NCBI GenBank assembly: GCA_024226515.1 | Contig: JAAELQ010000281.1 | Location: 1-64,000 of the forward strand | Length of the DNA stretch: 64,000 nucleotides | DNA from: a bacterium | GTDB lineage: Bacteria > Acidobacteriota > Polarisedimenticolia > Polarisedimenticolales > Polarisedimenticolaceae | Direction of reading: 5' to 3' | Part shown: positions 8,125 to 17,686 of the stretch, piece by piece | Numbering within the stretch: position 1 is the first letter of the stretch | Layout of the letters: every line of letters starts with the position of its first letter | Notes under the pieces: model-generated | Database searches by the model: none | What the model was told of the DNA's origin: nothing | What the model saw: only the letters and a program-made list of their open reading frames with translations | Made by a program: the position numbers and the translations under genes

Positions 8125-9153
8125 ATGAGTGCACGAAGCTCCAGAATCCACAAACTCGGCCGCACGTTCCCGGTTGCGGCCGTCCTCGCGATCGCCCTCG
8201 TCGCTCTTCCGGCCGCGGCCGAAGAGCCGCCGGCCCCGAAGCTGGAGCTCGAGAGCGAGATGGTCGACATGGGCGACCTGGTCCACGGCGAGACCGGCAC
8301 GGCCGAGTTCATCCTGCGCAACACCGGTAGCGCGCCGCTGCGGATCGAGAAGGCCCAGCCGGGCTGCCGTTGCACGGTGGCCTCGTTCGACGAGGAGATA
8401 CTCCCGGGCGAAGCGGGGAAGCTGCGGGCCACGCTGGATACGCTGGAGCTTCCCGGCGGCGAGGTGTCGCGCTCGATCACCGTGTTCAGCAACGACCCGG
8501 GGCGGCCGCGGCGCAACCTCGTCGTCCGCGCGCGAGTGCTGACGAGCGTGCTGCTGCTGCCCGAGCGGCAGGTTCGGATGAGCAACCGCTTCGCCGAGCT
8601 GGCGCGCCCCAAGCTCCTCGTCAGGAAGGACCCGACCGAGACCGGCACGCTGGAGATCACCGACCTGAACGTCAGCGTGCCGTGGCTGACGGTGACGCCC
8701 ACGCGCGTCGAAGAGAAGCGGCCCGCGACCGACGGGCTGCCGACCGCGTTTCCCGGCGATTGGATTCTGGAGATGACCCTCGGCGGGAGGCCGGAGTACG
8801 GCAACAGCCTGCAGCGCGTCACGTTCAAGACCAACCTGCCGCGCCAGTCCGAGATCGAGTTTCAGATCGGCCTCGACCTGCGCGCGCCGCTCAATCTCCG
8901 GCCGAACCGTGTCGTGATCGAGGCCGGCGCGAACGCCCCGGCGGAGCCCGTGCTGGTCGGTGTGCGCCGCGACCTGTCCGCGGACGACGTGTCCTGGGAA
9001 GTGCACCCGAAGGCGATCAGCCTCGAGCTGGAGTCGTCGGGGCGTCGCTTCTACAAGGCCCACGTACGTTGGGACGGGGACACCGCGGGAGAGGGCAAGA
9101 TCACCTTCAGGGTCGGTGACGAGAGCATCGAGTTGCCGGTTCTGCGCAGGTAG
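8125..9153 (+). CDS. Exported DUF1573-domain protein
   Basis: This 342-residue protein begins with a signal peptide ending near AAAEE (about residue 32). A DUF1573 (immunoglobulin-like) domain follows, with the typical 'DMGDLVHGET...FILRNTGSAPLRIEK' layout and GCRCTVASF. Two further beta-rich segments follow. DUF1573 proteins are exported and widespread in Bacteroidota, Planctomycetota and Acidobacteriota, with unknown function. The ATG at 8125 is chosen because the signal peptide starts there. The gene is divergent from the M23 peptidase and converges with the TPR gene at 9165, leaving only 11 bases between the stops. Confidence 0.88.
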   Translation: MSARSSRIHKLGRTFPVAAVLAIALVALPAAAEEPPAPKLELESEMVDMGDLVHGETGTAEFILRNTGSAPLRIEKAQPGCRCTVASFDEEILPGEAGKLRATLDTLELPGGEVSRSITVFSNDPGRPRRNLVVRARVLTSVLLLPERQVRMSNRFAELARPKLLVRKDPTETGTLEITDLNVSVPWLTVTPTRVEEKRPATDGLPTAFPGDWILEMTLGGRPEYGNSLQRVTFKTNLPRQSEIEFQIGLDLRAPLNLRPNRVVIEAGANAPAEPVLVGVRRDLSADDVSWEVHPKAISLELESSGRRFYKAHVRWDGDTAGEGKITFRVGDESIELPVLRR

Positions 9154-9164
9154 CTCCGGCTCGA

Positions 9165-9668
9165 CTACGGAAGCCGGTCCAGCGCCCGGCGCGTGTTGGT
9201 CGCCTCGTCGGAGTCGACGCCCGTCGCGGCGTTCCAGATGGCCAGGGCGCGTTCCAGCGCGGCGCGCGCGTCCTCGTGTCGACCCTGATACGACAGGACC
9301 ATTCCCAGGTTGTGCAGCGTCGCGGCCAGCCGCGGCTGCTCGGCGCCGAGCAGGCGTGTCCACATCTCGACCGATCTGCGGTACAGCGGTTCGGATTCGA
9401 CCCAGCGCTCGTTGCGCCGGTAGAGGTCCGCGAGCCCGTCGACGGCGCGCGCGGTGAGCAGATCTTCGGTACGCGATTCCTCGATGACCGAGCGGTACAA
9501 CCGCTCGGCCTCCCGGTCACGATCGGCTGCCTCGGCGGATCGCGCGTGCTCCAGCGTCTCGCGCCAGCGGTCGAACTGCTCGGCCTTCTTGCGGGCGTGC
9601 GGTGCGACCTCCGCCGCGCGTCCGCCCACCGCCACCAGGAACATCGCCAGCAGGAACACGACACGCAT
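9165..9668 (-). CDS. Exported TPR-repeat protein
   Basis: This 167-residue protein starts with a signal peptide (MRVVFLLAMFLVAVGGRAAE). It then has three to four TPR units of the kinesin-light-chain type, such as 'LYRRNERWVESEPLYRRSVEMW' and 'LGMVLSYQGRHEDARAALERALAIW' (two units cited). It should be periplasmic and bind another protein. The ATG at 9668 has a strong ribosome-binding site, AGGAGGT, nine bases upstream. It shares no operon with its neighbours: the upstream gene on this strand ends 80 bases away. Confidence 0.87.
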   Translation of the reverse strand: MRVVFLLAMFLVAVGGRAAEVAPHARKKAEQFDRWRETLEHARSAEAADRDREAERLYRSVIEESRTEDLLTARAVDGLADLYRRNERWVESEPLYRRSVEMWTRLLGAEQPRLAATLHNLGMVLSYQGRHEDARAALERALAIWNAATGVDSDEATNTRRALDRLP

Positions 9669-9748
9669 GGTTCCGAACCTCCTCGAGTCAATATGAGGTC
9701 CGGGCGCCGGACGGCCAGTCGGGGCCGATTCCGGGCGTGTCGGGCGGG

Positions 9749-10294
9749 TCAGTGGCCGGCGAAATGCTCGTCGAGGTGAATGTCGAGGTGCTCGGCGATC
9801 GGCCCGCGGCACCGGCGCCGGCCGTTGCGGGCGACGCGCGGCTGACGGTCGAGCCTGTCGAGGATCTTGCGCACCGTGCGGATCGGCACGCTGACGGCAA
9901 CGTGCTCGTCGCCGTCATTGATCACGACCTCGAGCTGTCGCCGGTGCTTCTGCACGCGCACGTGATCCCGTCCGTCGCTGAAGTCGACCAGGACGAAGTC
10001 GTCCGAGCTCTCGAGCTGGGCCCAGGAGTCGCGCACGGCGGGCAGGATCGGTCCCAGCTCGCACGACGCCTCGGCGACGATCGACGAGGGGACGAGGCCC
10101 AGCGCGAGGTCCACGAGGCCCGCGGGGACGGAGATCGACAGCCGATCCCCGTCGTCGGGCGCGACGTCGACATCGATCGACCCGGCGCGGTAGATCGTCG
10201 CTCCCGTCACCCCGACGGCGAGCACGAAGACCAGGGCCAACGCGAGGCCGACGCCGAGGAACACGCGCGTCGTCGTGGACCAGCGCTTACTCAC
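9749..10294 (-). CDS. Membrane-anchored protein with beta module paralogous to 10287-10841
   Basis: This 181-residue protein has one membrane span (about 12-34) and an acidic extracytoplasmic part. I do not recognise a family. In it the unit 'DHVRVQKHRRQLEVVINDGD' followed by HVAVSVPIRTVRKILDRL repeats the pattern seen in the upstream protein, and an earlier unit reads DRLSISVPAGLVDLALGLVP. The start is the GTG at 10294, which overlaps the TAA of the upstream gene (10287-10289), so translation is coupled. The C-terminal 30 residues are rich in Arg, Cys and His (RNGRRRCRGP). The pair looks like two parts of one envelope system. Confidence 0.72.
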   Translation of the reverse strand: MSKRWSTTTRVFLGVGLALALVFVLAVGVTGATIYRAGSIDVDVAPDDGDRLSISVPAGLVDLALGLVPSSIVAEASCELGPILPAVRDSWAQLESSDDFVLVDFSDGRDHVRVQKHRRQLEVVINDGDEHVAVSVPIRTVRKILDRLDRQPRVARNGRRRCRGPIAEHLDIHLDEHFAGH

Positions 10295-10841
10295 CGTCGT
10301 TGCTCGAGTCGATCCAGATGCGAACCGACGTGTCGTCGGAGTCGATGGTGACCAGGTCGTCGTCGTAGTCGGCGAGGGCCTCGAGCGCCGCAATCAGATC
10401 GAGCTCGTCGGGGTCGTTGCCGAGCAGGGCGTCGACGACCTCGAGCGGCAGCCGCACGCGGACGTTGTCGCCGTGACGTTCGTCAACGTCGATCAACAGC
10501 AGCCCGCCGTCCTTGGAGACGCGAACCTCGTCGCCGTGATCCTTGACGCGCACGAAGTCCGCGTCGGGGGCCTCCTGGACGGCCTCGAGAATCTCGCGCA
10601 GGTTGATCCCTTCGAGGTCGAACTCGTCGAGCAGCAGCCGTCCGCCGCGCAGCTCGTCGGTCTGGATGGCGGGCAGCAGCGCCTCCACCATGCCGAGCGG
10701 GACGTTGACGGCGACCAGCTCACCGTCGTGGTCGTGATCCTGCACGCGCACGTGCAACCACTTGTCGTCGAGGCCCGCCAGGGCGATCCCGCTGAAGAGA
10801 ACCAGGGCCAGGCTTGCAATTGCGAATCGTCTCGTGTTCAT
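10287..10841 (-). CDS. Exported acidic protein with repeated 'HVRVxD...VPLxxVxxLL' module
   Basis: This 184-residue protein begins with a clear signal peptide (MNTRRFAIASLALVLFSGIA) and is very acidic afterwards. It contains two copies of a short module: a strand 'HVRVQDHDHDGELVAVNVP' then LGMVEALLPAI, and later 'FVRVKDHGDEVRVSKDGG' then VRVRLPLEVVDALLG. The alternating His/Asp strings (DHDHDG, DERHGD) could bind metal ions, which is inference. The ATG at 10841 has GGAGG upstream. It forms a coupled two-gene unit with 9749-10294. I do not know its function. Confidence 0.75.
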   Translation of the reverse strand: MNTRRFAIASLALVLFSGIALAGLDDKWLHVRVQDHDHDGELVAVNVPLGMVEALLPAIQTDELRGGRLLLDEFDLEGINLREILEAVQEAPDADFVRVKDHGDEVRVSKDGGLLLIDVDERHGDNVRVRLPLEVVDALLGNDPDELDLIAALEALADYDDDLVTIDSDDTSVRIWIDSSNDGE

Positions 10842-10878
10842 CGTTTCCTCCAGAGCGCGGGAGCGTCGCGTCCCACAC

Positions 10879-10915
10879 TTGACGAACGGAACAACCCCCT
10901 CCGAGGTTTCGTCAA
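10879..10915. repeat. Inverted repeat in a divergent promoter region (candidate operator)
   Basis: TTGACGAA (10879-10886) and TTCGTCAA (10908-10915) are perfect 8-base inverted arms separated by 21 bases. They lie in the 120-base gap between the divergent genes starting at 10841 and 10962. The spacing of the arm centres is about 29 bases, close to three helical turns, as seen for paired operator sites. The binding protein is unknown. Confidence 0.4.
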
Positions 10916-10921
10916 ACCGCG

Positions 10922-10950
10922 TTGCATGCGTGAGAAAGCGCGTGTAATCT
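10922..10950 (+). promoter_or_regulatory. Candidate sigma-70 promoter close to the start codon
   Basis: TTGCAT (10922-10927) and TAATCT (10945-10950) are 17 bases apart. The start codon of the lipoprotein gene follows at 10962, so the transcript would be almost leaderless. A similar string, TAATCTGGG, precedes the gene at 34527. Confidence 0.35.
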
Positions 10951-10961
10951 GGGGCCAGGCG

Positions 10962-12314
10962 ATGCGCCGATTGTTGCTAATTCTATTCGTCTCAGGGCTT
11001 TACGCCGGTTGCTCAGGCCGGGACCCCGGGGTCGACACCGTTCCCGCGCCGACGGCCGGAGGGGCGATTCGATACGTGGCCGGTGACGAGCACGCCGGTC
11101 GCCTCGTCGGAAGAACGTCCGTCGGCGCACCCGTCGCGACGCGGGCGATGGCCGACGACCCACGCTGCCGCAGCGTCGTCTCCGGAGATGCGGCGGCGTA
11201 CCCGGACGGCCGGATCCCGAACGGCGCCGACATCCTCTCGGGCTGGAACGAGCGGCGCTGGCCCAGTGGCGACGCCGCCTGGCTGCTCGAGGGCCTCGAA
11301 CTGGATCGCGCGGGGGAGGACGGCTCGACCCTGCTCGTGTGCGAGGTCTCCGACGCCGAACTCGCGGCGCGGCTGGGCCATCCCGACCTGTGGATCTGGA
11401 ACGACCGCGCCGGTGGGTTCCCGTCCGGGCCCGGACCGTTCCGCTTCGTCGCGGACGGCTCGCTCGAGGCCAACCCGGCGCACGTCGCCGCGGGCCCCTG
11501 GGTCGAGCGCGTGCGCGACGTGCACTCCGCGGAGACCGACCCGGCGCTGATGCTGCGTCTGGGCGAGGCCGACGTCGCCGTGCTGTACGGGCGATCGGCG
11601 GCCGAGATGCTACGCGAGCCCCCGGACGCGATCGAGCTGACCGAGCTGCCGTCGTGGGACAAGAGCTACGCGCTGTGGCTCGACACGTCGCGGCGCTGGC
11701 TCAACGATCCGTCGTTCCGGCGCTGGCTGGCGGGCGCGATCGATCGCGAGTCGGCGGCGGGGTTCCTGTTCGCCGGCGCCGCCCGCCCGGCCTGGTCGTT
11801 GATCTCTCCCGCCCGGACGGCGGCGGCGTGGACCTCCGTCGCGCGCCGCCCGGTCTCTCCGGGTTCGACGCCACGCCTGTCCCTGCGCTACGACCCGCTC
11901 GACCCGCATGCCGAGCTCGTCGCGCAGAGGCTGCGCGCCGAGTTGGGGTTGCACGGCATCGAGCTGTTGCTGGGGCCGGGGAGCGGCTCGGCGGACGATG
12001 CGGCGGACATGCGACTCGTCGTGCACCGGCCCCCGGTCGCGGACCCGCTGATCGCGCTGCAGCAGACGCTCGCCGGTCTCGCGGACGCGCCCGAGCACGT
12101 CCGCGGGATGCTGCGTTCGTCCCGCGGCCTCGCCGACGCCGAGGCGCGCCGCGCCGCAGCCGAGCTCGTCGAGAACGGACTGCTGGTCGAGGCGCGATTG
12201 ATTCCGATCCTGCGCTTGCGCGCGTGGCTGGCCCACGACTCCGCGCTGCGCGGCGTCGAGCCCGGTCCTTTCGGCAGGCTGTACCTCGAACGCGCCTACT
12301 GGAAGCGGCCTTGA
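10962..12314 (+). CDS. Family-5-like solute-binding lipoprotein
   Basis: This 450-residue protein starts with a lipoprotein signal ([17 protein letters not shown], lipidated Cys at 17). The rest resembles the SBP_bac_5 (peptide/nickel ABC transporter) fold, with segments such as [20 protein letters not shown] and [19 protein letters not shown] that match the 'wfN...PF.d.rVRqAi..AiDr' region. No ABC permease or ATPase gene is adjacent. Instead its TGA overlaps the TTG start of a sensor kinase, so it may feed ligand information to that kinase rather than to a transporter. This is inference. The ATG at 10962 is chosen because it begins the signal peptide. Confidence 0.8.
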   Translation: MRRLLLILFVSGLYAGCSGRDPGVDTVPAPTAGGAIRYVAGDEHAGRLVGRTSVGAPVATRAMADDPRCRSVVSGDAAAYPDGRIPNGADILSGWNERRWPSGDAAWLLEGLELDRAGEDGSTLLVCEVSDAELAARLGHPDLWIWNDRAGGFPSGPGPFRFVADGSLEANPAHVAAGPWVERVRDVHSAETDPALMLRLGEADVAVLYGRSAAEMLREPPDAIELTELPSWDKSYALWLDTSRRWLNDPSFRRWLAGAIDRESAAGFLFAGAARPAWSLISPARTAAAWTSVARRPVSPGSTPRLSLRYDPLDPHAELVAQRLRAELGLHGIELLLGPGSGSADDAADMRLVVHRPPVADPLIALQQTLAGLADAPEHVRGMLRSSRGLADAEARRAAAELVENGLLVEARLIPILRLRAWLAHDSALRGVEPGPFGRLYLERAYWKRP

Positions 12315-14017
12315 AGCCGCGATTCGATCGTGCGCGCACGCCGTCGACGGCGATCCAGCTGTTCGTGCTGGTGGCCGTCGTGACGGGCGCGGCGTTCTGG
12401 GTTACGTACGGCGTCGTCGCGCAGCTGCTCGAGCGGCGACTGGGCGACGAGGTCGATGCCGCGACCTCGCGCATGGAACAGGGTCTCGCCCGGCGCTCCG
12501 CCGCGGTCGTGTCGGACCTGGAGCGGCTCGAGGCCTTTCTGCTCGGCCCCGGAAGCTCGGAGCTGCAGGGTCTGCTGCAGCCCGGGGCGCAGGCGGCCGA
12601 CGCCGCCGGACGACTGATCGGCCTGACGCGCCTGGACCGGCTGGAGATCCTCGGCGAGGCTGACCGCGTGCTGTCCGCAGCGCCCAACCGTGCGATCGAG
12701 GGGCTGGTCCTGCCGCGCGCCGCAACGCTTCCGCGTGACGCGGGGGAGTTGCGCGCCGATCCGTCGTCGGTGTCGGGGGCCTCGTGGGTCGCCGCGCGCG
12801 AGGTCGCTGTCGGGGAGCGCAGCGTGCGGCTCTCGGGCGCCGTGTCGTTCGACGCGGCGCTGCTGGACGAGATCGCGGCGGGAAGCGGCGTCGCCGTCTT
12901 CGCCCCCGCCGACGGGGCGCCGCTGTACGACACCGCCGCCCGGCTCGACGGCACGCGCATCGACGCCGAACCGGAGCGCTGGGTCTCACTGCGGCGTCGC
13001 GTGCCCGAATCCGGGACCCCGGTCGGTCACGTGCGTCTCGGGGTCAGCCGCGCCGGCGTCGATCGGAGCCTGACCCGCCTGCGCGGCCGGCTGGCGCTGA
13101 TCGCGGGTCTGGCGGCGCTGATCGCGGCCGGTGGGGGAGTCCTCGTCGCGCGGCGCAGCATGCGGCCGGTGTCGAGGCTGGTCGATGCGGTCGAGGCGAT
13201 CGCCGCGGGGCAGGCGGACTACAGCTTCCCCGCGCGTCCCGGCGACCCGCTGGTCGACATGGCGACGTGGTTCTCGGACGTGCAGCGCGCGCTCGAGAGC
13301 CAGCAGCGGCGCTCGCGCGCGGCCGAGCGCGTGGCGGCGTGGCGCGACGCTGCCCGGCACGTGGCGCACGAGGTCAAGAACCCGCTCGTGCCGATTCGCT
13401 TGACGGTGCAGAACCTGAACCGCGCTCGGCGCGAGGCGCCCGAGCGCTTCGACGCGCTGTTCGACGAGGGGAGCGAGACGATCCTGGAAGAGGTCGCGCA
13501 GCTCGAGCGCATGGTCGGCGAGTTCTCGCGCTTCGCGCGGCTGCCGCTGCCTGCGGCGCGCCCCGTCGACGTGGAGGCGCTGATCGACCGCGTGGCCGAG
13601 CTGCACTCCAGCGAACCGGGGCTGGAGATCGTGCGCCGCAGGACCGAGGGGCTGCCGCAGGTCGAACTGGATCCGGATCAGATCTCGCTGGTGTTGAAGA
13701 ACGTCGTGGGCAACGCGGTGGAGGCGATGCGCTATGCTTCCGCTTCGGGACGCGACATGCGTCTGGAGATCGCTACCACGTTGGAACGCCGGACGATCCG
13801 CATCGAGATCGAGGACACCGGCCCCGGTTTCTCCGCCGAGGCCGAGCAGCGCGTGTTCGAGCCGGGCTTCACGACCAAGAAGACCGGCACCGGCCTGGGC
13901 ATGGCGTTGACGCAGCGCATCGTCAGTGAGCACGGCGGCACGATCGAGGCCGCCAACCGCGACCCGGAGGGCGCCCGCGTGACCATCCACCTTCCGCTGC
14001 AACGGGACGAAGACTGA
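12311..14017 (+). CDS. NtrY-like membrane sensor histidine kinase
   Basis: This 568-residue kinase has membrane spans near 14-38 and 257-276 with a periplasmic sensor region between, then a HAMP-like linker. The phospho-acceptor His is H353 in [15 protein letters not shown], which is the NtrY-type H-box. The ATPase domain has the N-box [14 protein letters not shown], the G1 box IEDTGPGF and the G2 box [14 protein letters not shown]. It should phosphorylate the NtrC-like regulator encoded next. The start is the TTG at 12311, overlapping the upstream stop as TTGA, and it gives [12 protein letters not shown] directly before the first span. The large periplasmic segment next to a solute-binding lipoprotein gene suggests sensing through that lipoprotein. 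Confidence 0.92.
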   Translation: MKPRFDRARTPSTAIQLFVLVAVVTGAAFWVTYGVVAQLLERRLGDEVDAATSRMEQGLARRSAAVVSDLERLEAFLLGPGSSELQGLLQPGAQAADAAGRLIGLTRLDRLEILGEADRVLSAAPNRAIEGLVLPRAATLPRDAGELRADPSSVSGASWVAAREVAVGERSVRLSGAVSFDAALLDEIAAGSGVAVFAPADGAPLYDTAARLDGTRIDAEPERWVSLRRRVPESGTPVGHVRLGVSRAGVDRSLTRLRGRLALIAGLAALIAAGGGVLVARRSMRPVSRLVDAVEAIAAGQADYSFPARPGDPLVDMATWFSDVQRALESQQRRSRAAERVAAWRDAARHVAHEVKNPLVPIRLTVQNLNRARREAPERFDALFDEGSETILEEVAQLERMVGEFSRFARLPLPAARPVDVEALIDRVAELHSSEPGLEIVRRRTEGLPQVELDPDQISLVLKNVVGNAVEAMRYASASGRDMRLEIATTLERRTIRIEIEDTGPGFSAEAEQRVFEPGFTTKKTGTGLGMALTQRIVSEHGGTIEAANRDPEGARVTIHLPLQRDED

Positions 14018-15372
14018 TGCCCACGGTGCTCATCGTCGACGACGAGAAGAACATCCGCTCGACGCTGGCCACGACGTTCACGCTGGACGGCTACGACGTC
14101 GAGAGCGCCGACGACGGCGAACACGTCGTGGACCTGGTCGAGCGCGGCGGCATCGACCTCGTCCTGCTCGACCTGCAGATGCCGAAGGTGGACGGGATCG
14201 AGGCGCTGCGCCGCCTGCGCAAACGCGGGCACCGGCTGCCCGTGATCTTCCTGACGGCGCACGGCACGATCGAGAAGGCGGTCGAGGCGGTGCGCCTCGG
14301 CGCGTTCGATTTCATCGAGAAGCCGCCGCACGCCGAGGCGATCCTGCTCAGCGCGCGCAACGCGCTGCGGCAGTCCGACCTCGAGGAAGAGAATCGCGAG
14401 CTGCGCGACCGCGCCGGCGTGTACGACGAGATGATCGGCTCGTCGCCGCCGATGAAGAACTTGTTCGAACAGATCACGCGCACCGCGCCGACGCAGGCGC
14501 GCGTGTTGATCGTCGGCGAGAACGGGACGGGCAAGGAGTTGATCGCGCGCGCGTTGCATCGCAACTCATCGCGCGCGGACGGTCCGTTCGTGCGCGTCAA
14601 CTGCGCCGCGATCCCGCGCGAGCTGTTCGAGTCCGAGCTGTTCGGCCACGAGCGTGGCGCGTTCACCGGCGCCACCGCGCGCCGCAAGGGCAAGTTCCAG
14701 CGCGCACACCGCGGGACGCTGTTCCTCGACGAGGTGGGGGAGATCCCCCCGGCGCTGCAGGCCAAGCTGCTGCGCGCCCTCGAGTCGGGGGAGGTCGAGC
14801 CGGTCGGTTCGGACCGCGAGGTCAACGTCGACGCGCGCGTGATCGCCGCGACCAACAAGGACCTCGACCGCGCCGTCGCCGACGGCGAGTTTCGCCGGGA
14901 CCTGTACTACCGGCTGCAGGTGGTCACGCTGTCGGCGCCGCCGCTGCGCGAGCGGCTCGACGACCTGCCGGACCTGGCGCGCCACTTCCTCGAGCACGCG
15001 TGCGTGGAGCACAACCTACCGCGCAAGAAGCTGAACGCCGATGCGCTGGATCGACTGAAGGGGCACGCGTTCCCCGGCAACGTGCGCGAGCTGCGCAACG
15101 TGATCGAGCGCATGGTGATTCTCGCCCCCGGCGACGAGATCGACGCCGCCGCCGCCGAGATCTCGCTGCCCGCCCCCGGCGGCGGCGACGACGGCGCGAT
15201 CGCGCTGCGCGGCTCGCTGCGCGACACGCTGATCGACGTCGAGCGCCGCGTCGTGCGTCAGACGCTCGAGCGCAGCGGCTGGCGCATGACCGCGGCGGCC
15301 GAGCAACTGGGACTCGAGCGCAGCCACCTGTACAAGAAGCTGAAGGCGCTGGGGATCGAGAAGCCGGAGTAG
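14017..15372 (+). CDS. NtrC-family sigma-54-dependent response regulator
   Basis: This 451-residue activator has a receiver domain with phospho-acceptor D52 ([11 protein letters not shown]). A AAA+ domain follows with Walker A GENGTGKE at 167-174, GAFTGA at 214-219, which contacts sigma-54, and Walker [10 protein letters not shown] Fis-type helix-turn-helix ends the protein ([20 protein letters not shown]). It activates sigma-54 promoters when phosphorylated by the kinase encoded upstream. Its ATG shares one base with that gene's TGA. The target genes are not evident here. Of its close NtrX/NtrC relatives, the NtrY-type partner suggests NtrX, but I cannot decide from sequence alone. Confidence 0.95.
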   Translation: MPTVLIVDDEKNIRSTLATTFTLDGYDVESADDGEHVVDLVERGGIDLVLLDLQMPKVDGIEALRRLRKRGHRLPVIFLTAHGTIEKAVEAVRLGAFDFIEKPPHAEAILLSARNALRQSDLEEENRELRDRAGVYDEMIGSSPPMKNLFEQITRTAPTQARVLIVGENGTGKELIARALHRNSSRADGPFVRVNCAAIPRELFESELFGHERGAFTGATARRKGKFQRAHRGTLFLDEVGEIPPALQAKLLRALESGEVEPVGSDREVNVDARVIAATNKDLDRAVADGEFRRDLYYRLQVVTLSAPPLRERLDDLPDLARHFLEHACVEHNLPRKKLNADALDRLKGHAFPGNVRELRNVIERMVILAPGDEIDAAAAEISLPAPGGGDDGAIALRGSLRDTLIDVERRVVRQTLERSGWRMTAAAEQLGLERSHLYKKLKALGIEKPE

Positions 15373-15490
15373 GGCGCGACGGGTCGCCGCGCGGCTCGTG
15401 GTGCCTGCCCTGCGGATCTGTTGAATCTCCCGGCCGGCGGCATGCGTTCGGAGTATATTCTGCAACAGGCTGGACCAACACGGAGGTGAG

Positions 15491-16906
15491 ATGCGGACTT
15501 CATTCGCGGTCCTCTTATTGCTCGTTGTCCACCTAGTCTCTTCCGTCGGGGCCGCGGCCGGCGTCGATGTCATCATCGATCCGACCGGCGACGGCGCCGG
15601 ATCCTCGCTCAACGGGCCGGAACACGTCACCGTGGACGACGCGGGCAATGTCTACGTGACCGCCGGGATCAGCAGGAACGCGTTCAAGTGGGAGCCCGAC
15701 GGTACGATCTCCGAGATCATCGACCATTCCGGTGGCGGTCACTTTTCCGACTTTTCCCTCACTCCGATCGGCATCGCCGTGGACGACGCGGGCAATGTCT
15801 TCGTCTCCGCCGACGACCCTGGAGACCCGTTCAGCACCCCCGAAGACGACGCCGTATTCCGGATCGCGCCGGACGGCACCCTTGCGCTGGTACTCGACCC
15901 CGCGGGCGCCGGGCTGGGCCCGACGAGCTTCGATCCGAGGAGTCTGACAACCGATGCTTCGGGTAACGTGTACGTCGCCAGCAATCAGCGCGTGTTCAAG
16001 CTGAGCCCGCAGGGGACGGTCACGGTCATCAACGACCTGCTCTTGCCCGGTTCAGCGGTTGGACTCGCGCTGGATCGAACCAGTGGCCACGTCCATACGA
16101 CCACAGGATCGGGCGACGAGGTGTACAGCATCTTTCCCTCGGGTGCGGTCGACCGGATCCTGGAGCCCAGCGAGGACATCCCCTACCACTACCTCACGGA
16201 TCTGACGGTCGATGGTGAAGGGAATGTCTTCGTCTGCAACAGGAGCTATGGTGGCGTGATCCGTGTCGCCCCCGACGGTGCGGTCCAGACGGTCTGGCCG
16301 GATCCGTTGGGGAGCGGTGGGGGCGGTTGTCGGACGATTGTCGCGGACGCGGCGGGTGACGTCTATTTCTCCTCGCACTGGGATGACAGCGTCGTCAAGG
16401 TCAGGCGTGACGGTTCCCACTCGGAGATCCTCTCGGCCGCCGGGGACGGGCAAGGCAATTCGCTGCTCAATCCGGCGGGAGTCGCAGTCGATGCGTCGGG
16501 CAACGTGTACGTGGCCAGCCAGGGGACCAGTCGGGTGTTTCGCATCTCCCCGGATGCGACGGCCGGGAGTGTCCCCGACGGCGCCGACCAATCGGGCCCC
16601 CCGCTGACCGTCACGCGAGTCGGGTCCGAGCTGCTGCTGCAGTGGGGACCCTCGTGCTCGACCGAAGACGTCGAGTTCGCGGTCTACCGCGGAGAGCTGG
16701 GCCAGTTCGACAGCCACGCGCCGGTCAACTGCGAGACGGGCGGCCTGACCGAGGCAACCGTACCGCTGCCGCCCGACGACATGTACTACCTGGTCGCGCC
16801 GCACAACGGCGAGTACGAGGGGTCAGTCGGGACGCGTGGCGACGGAACGCAACGCCCGTCGAGTGGGGCCCCCTGCTTCGTGCGGGCGTACGCGCCCTGC
16901 TCCTAG
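15491..16906 (+). CDS. Exported NHL-repeat beta-propeller protein
   Basis: This 471-residue protein has a signal peptide (about 1-20) and six NHL-type blades, each marked by a string such as VTVDDAGNVYVTAG, IAVDDAGNVFVSAD, LTTDASGNVYVASN, LTVDGEGNVFVCN, IVADAAGDVYFSSH and VAVDASGNVYVASQ. These predict a six-bladed beta-propeller. A beta-rich C-terminal segment of about 110 residues with several Cys follows. NHL propellers bind proteins, sugars or nucleic acid, and no enzyme motif is visible. The ATG at 15491 has a strong site, GGAGGTGAG, directly upstream, and TATATT at 15454-15459 may be its -10. It converges with a decayed gene at 16905-17597. Confidence 0.88.
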   Translation: MRTSFAVLLLLVVHLVSSVGAAAGVDVIIDPTGDGAGSSLNGPEHVTVDDAGNVYVTAGISRNAFKWEPDGTISEIIDHSGGGHFSDFSLTPIGIAVDDAGNVFVSADDPGDPFSTPEDDAVFRIAPDGTLALVLDPAGAGLGPTSFDPRSLTTDASGNVYVASNQRVFKLSPQGTVTVINDLLLPGSAVGLALDRTSGHVHTTTGSGDEVYSIFPSGAVDRILEPSEDIPYHYLTDLTVDGEGNVFVCNRSYGGVIRVAPDGAVQTVWPDPLGSGGGGCRTIVADAAGDVYFSSHWDDSVVKVRRDGSHSEILSAAGDGQGNSLLNPAGVAVDASGNVYVASQGTSRVFRISPDATAGSVPDGADQSGPPLTVTRVGSELLLQWGPSCSTEDVEFAVYRGELGQFDSHAPVNCETGGLTEATVPLPPDDMYYLVAPHNGEYEGSVGTRGDGTQRPSSGAPCFVRAYAPCS

Positions 16907-17597
16907 CTTCGGTACTCGACGCGATGGCGACCCTCCGACGGCCCCGGAGGTCGTCCGCGGCGAACAGTAGCTGTGCGAGACCGGTTCCAGGCGCGAAGAC
17001 GACCCGGTCGCCGATCGCTCGCAGGTGGCGCGGCGTCGAGCTCTCCCGGTCCGGTGCGAACGTCCGCCGCCGGCCGTGTGCCGTCCACCGTGCCGTCGGT
17101 GCGCCACAGCTGTCGCCCACCGTCCGTCCAGTTGCAGAAGAAGAGCTGGTCGTCCGTTGCGGCGAACAGCCAGGGCCAGGAGCAGGTCTCGCTTCGCCCC
17201 TAGATCAGCGGAGCGGTGCCGGTCGCTGTGCCGTCGCTGGCCCAGAGTGCGACGTCCTCCGACGTCCGCGACTTGAGGAAGACGGTCCCGTTCAACTCCG
17301 CGACGATGTAGGGAGCCAGTTCGAACCCATACGCGGGGTCGGGGTCGACCACCAGGCGTGTTCCGCCGCCGGTGCCGTCCGCTCTCCACAGCGAAGAGCC
17401 GTGCAGCTCGTCCTCGGCGGCGAAGTACAGGACGTCCCGACGCCGACCCCGTTCACGCCGAGACGACCCCACGACGCCTCCGGCCGCCCGTTGACGTCGG
17501 CGACCCTACGAAACGGCTGCGAGTCGACGAGATCTCCACCGGCGAGCGTGAGCTGCGCAGCCAGCGCGGCGATGACGACAAGGCACGGTATCCGCAT
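16905..17597 (-). pseudogene. Decayed exported ELWxxDGT-repeat protein
   Basis: Reading the minus strand from the ATG at 17597 gives a signal peptide (MRIPCLVVIAALAAQLTLAG). A shift of frame near 17435 then restores repeat sequence (DVLYFAAEDELHGSSLWRAD). An in-frame TAG at 17201-17203 interrupts the next repeat, after which WPWLFAATDDQLFF and RQLWRTDGTVDGT continue in the same frame. A second shift near 17030-17045 leads to HLRAIGDRVVFAPGTGLAQL and LLFAADDLRG. The repeats are the secreted 'ELWrsDGTxxGT' type found in many Acidobacteriota and Planctomycetota. With three lesions it is probably inactive, although sequencing errors could explain some. The 3' end is approximate. Confidence 0.75.
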
Positions 17598-17686
17598 CGC
17601 GACCTCCCGGCTGCGAGCCCGAGGCAGCCTCGGCGGTGAACATACGCCCAATTGCCGCGACCGGCGGAGTGTTGTTCCGTGCGAGC

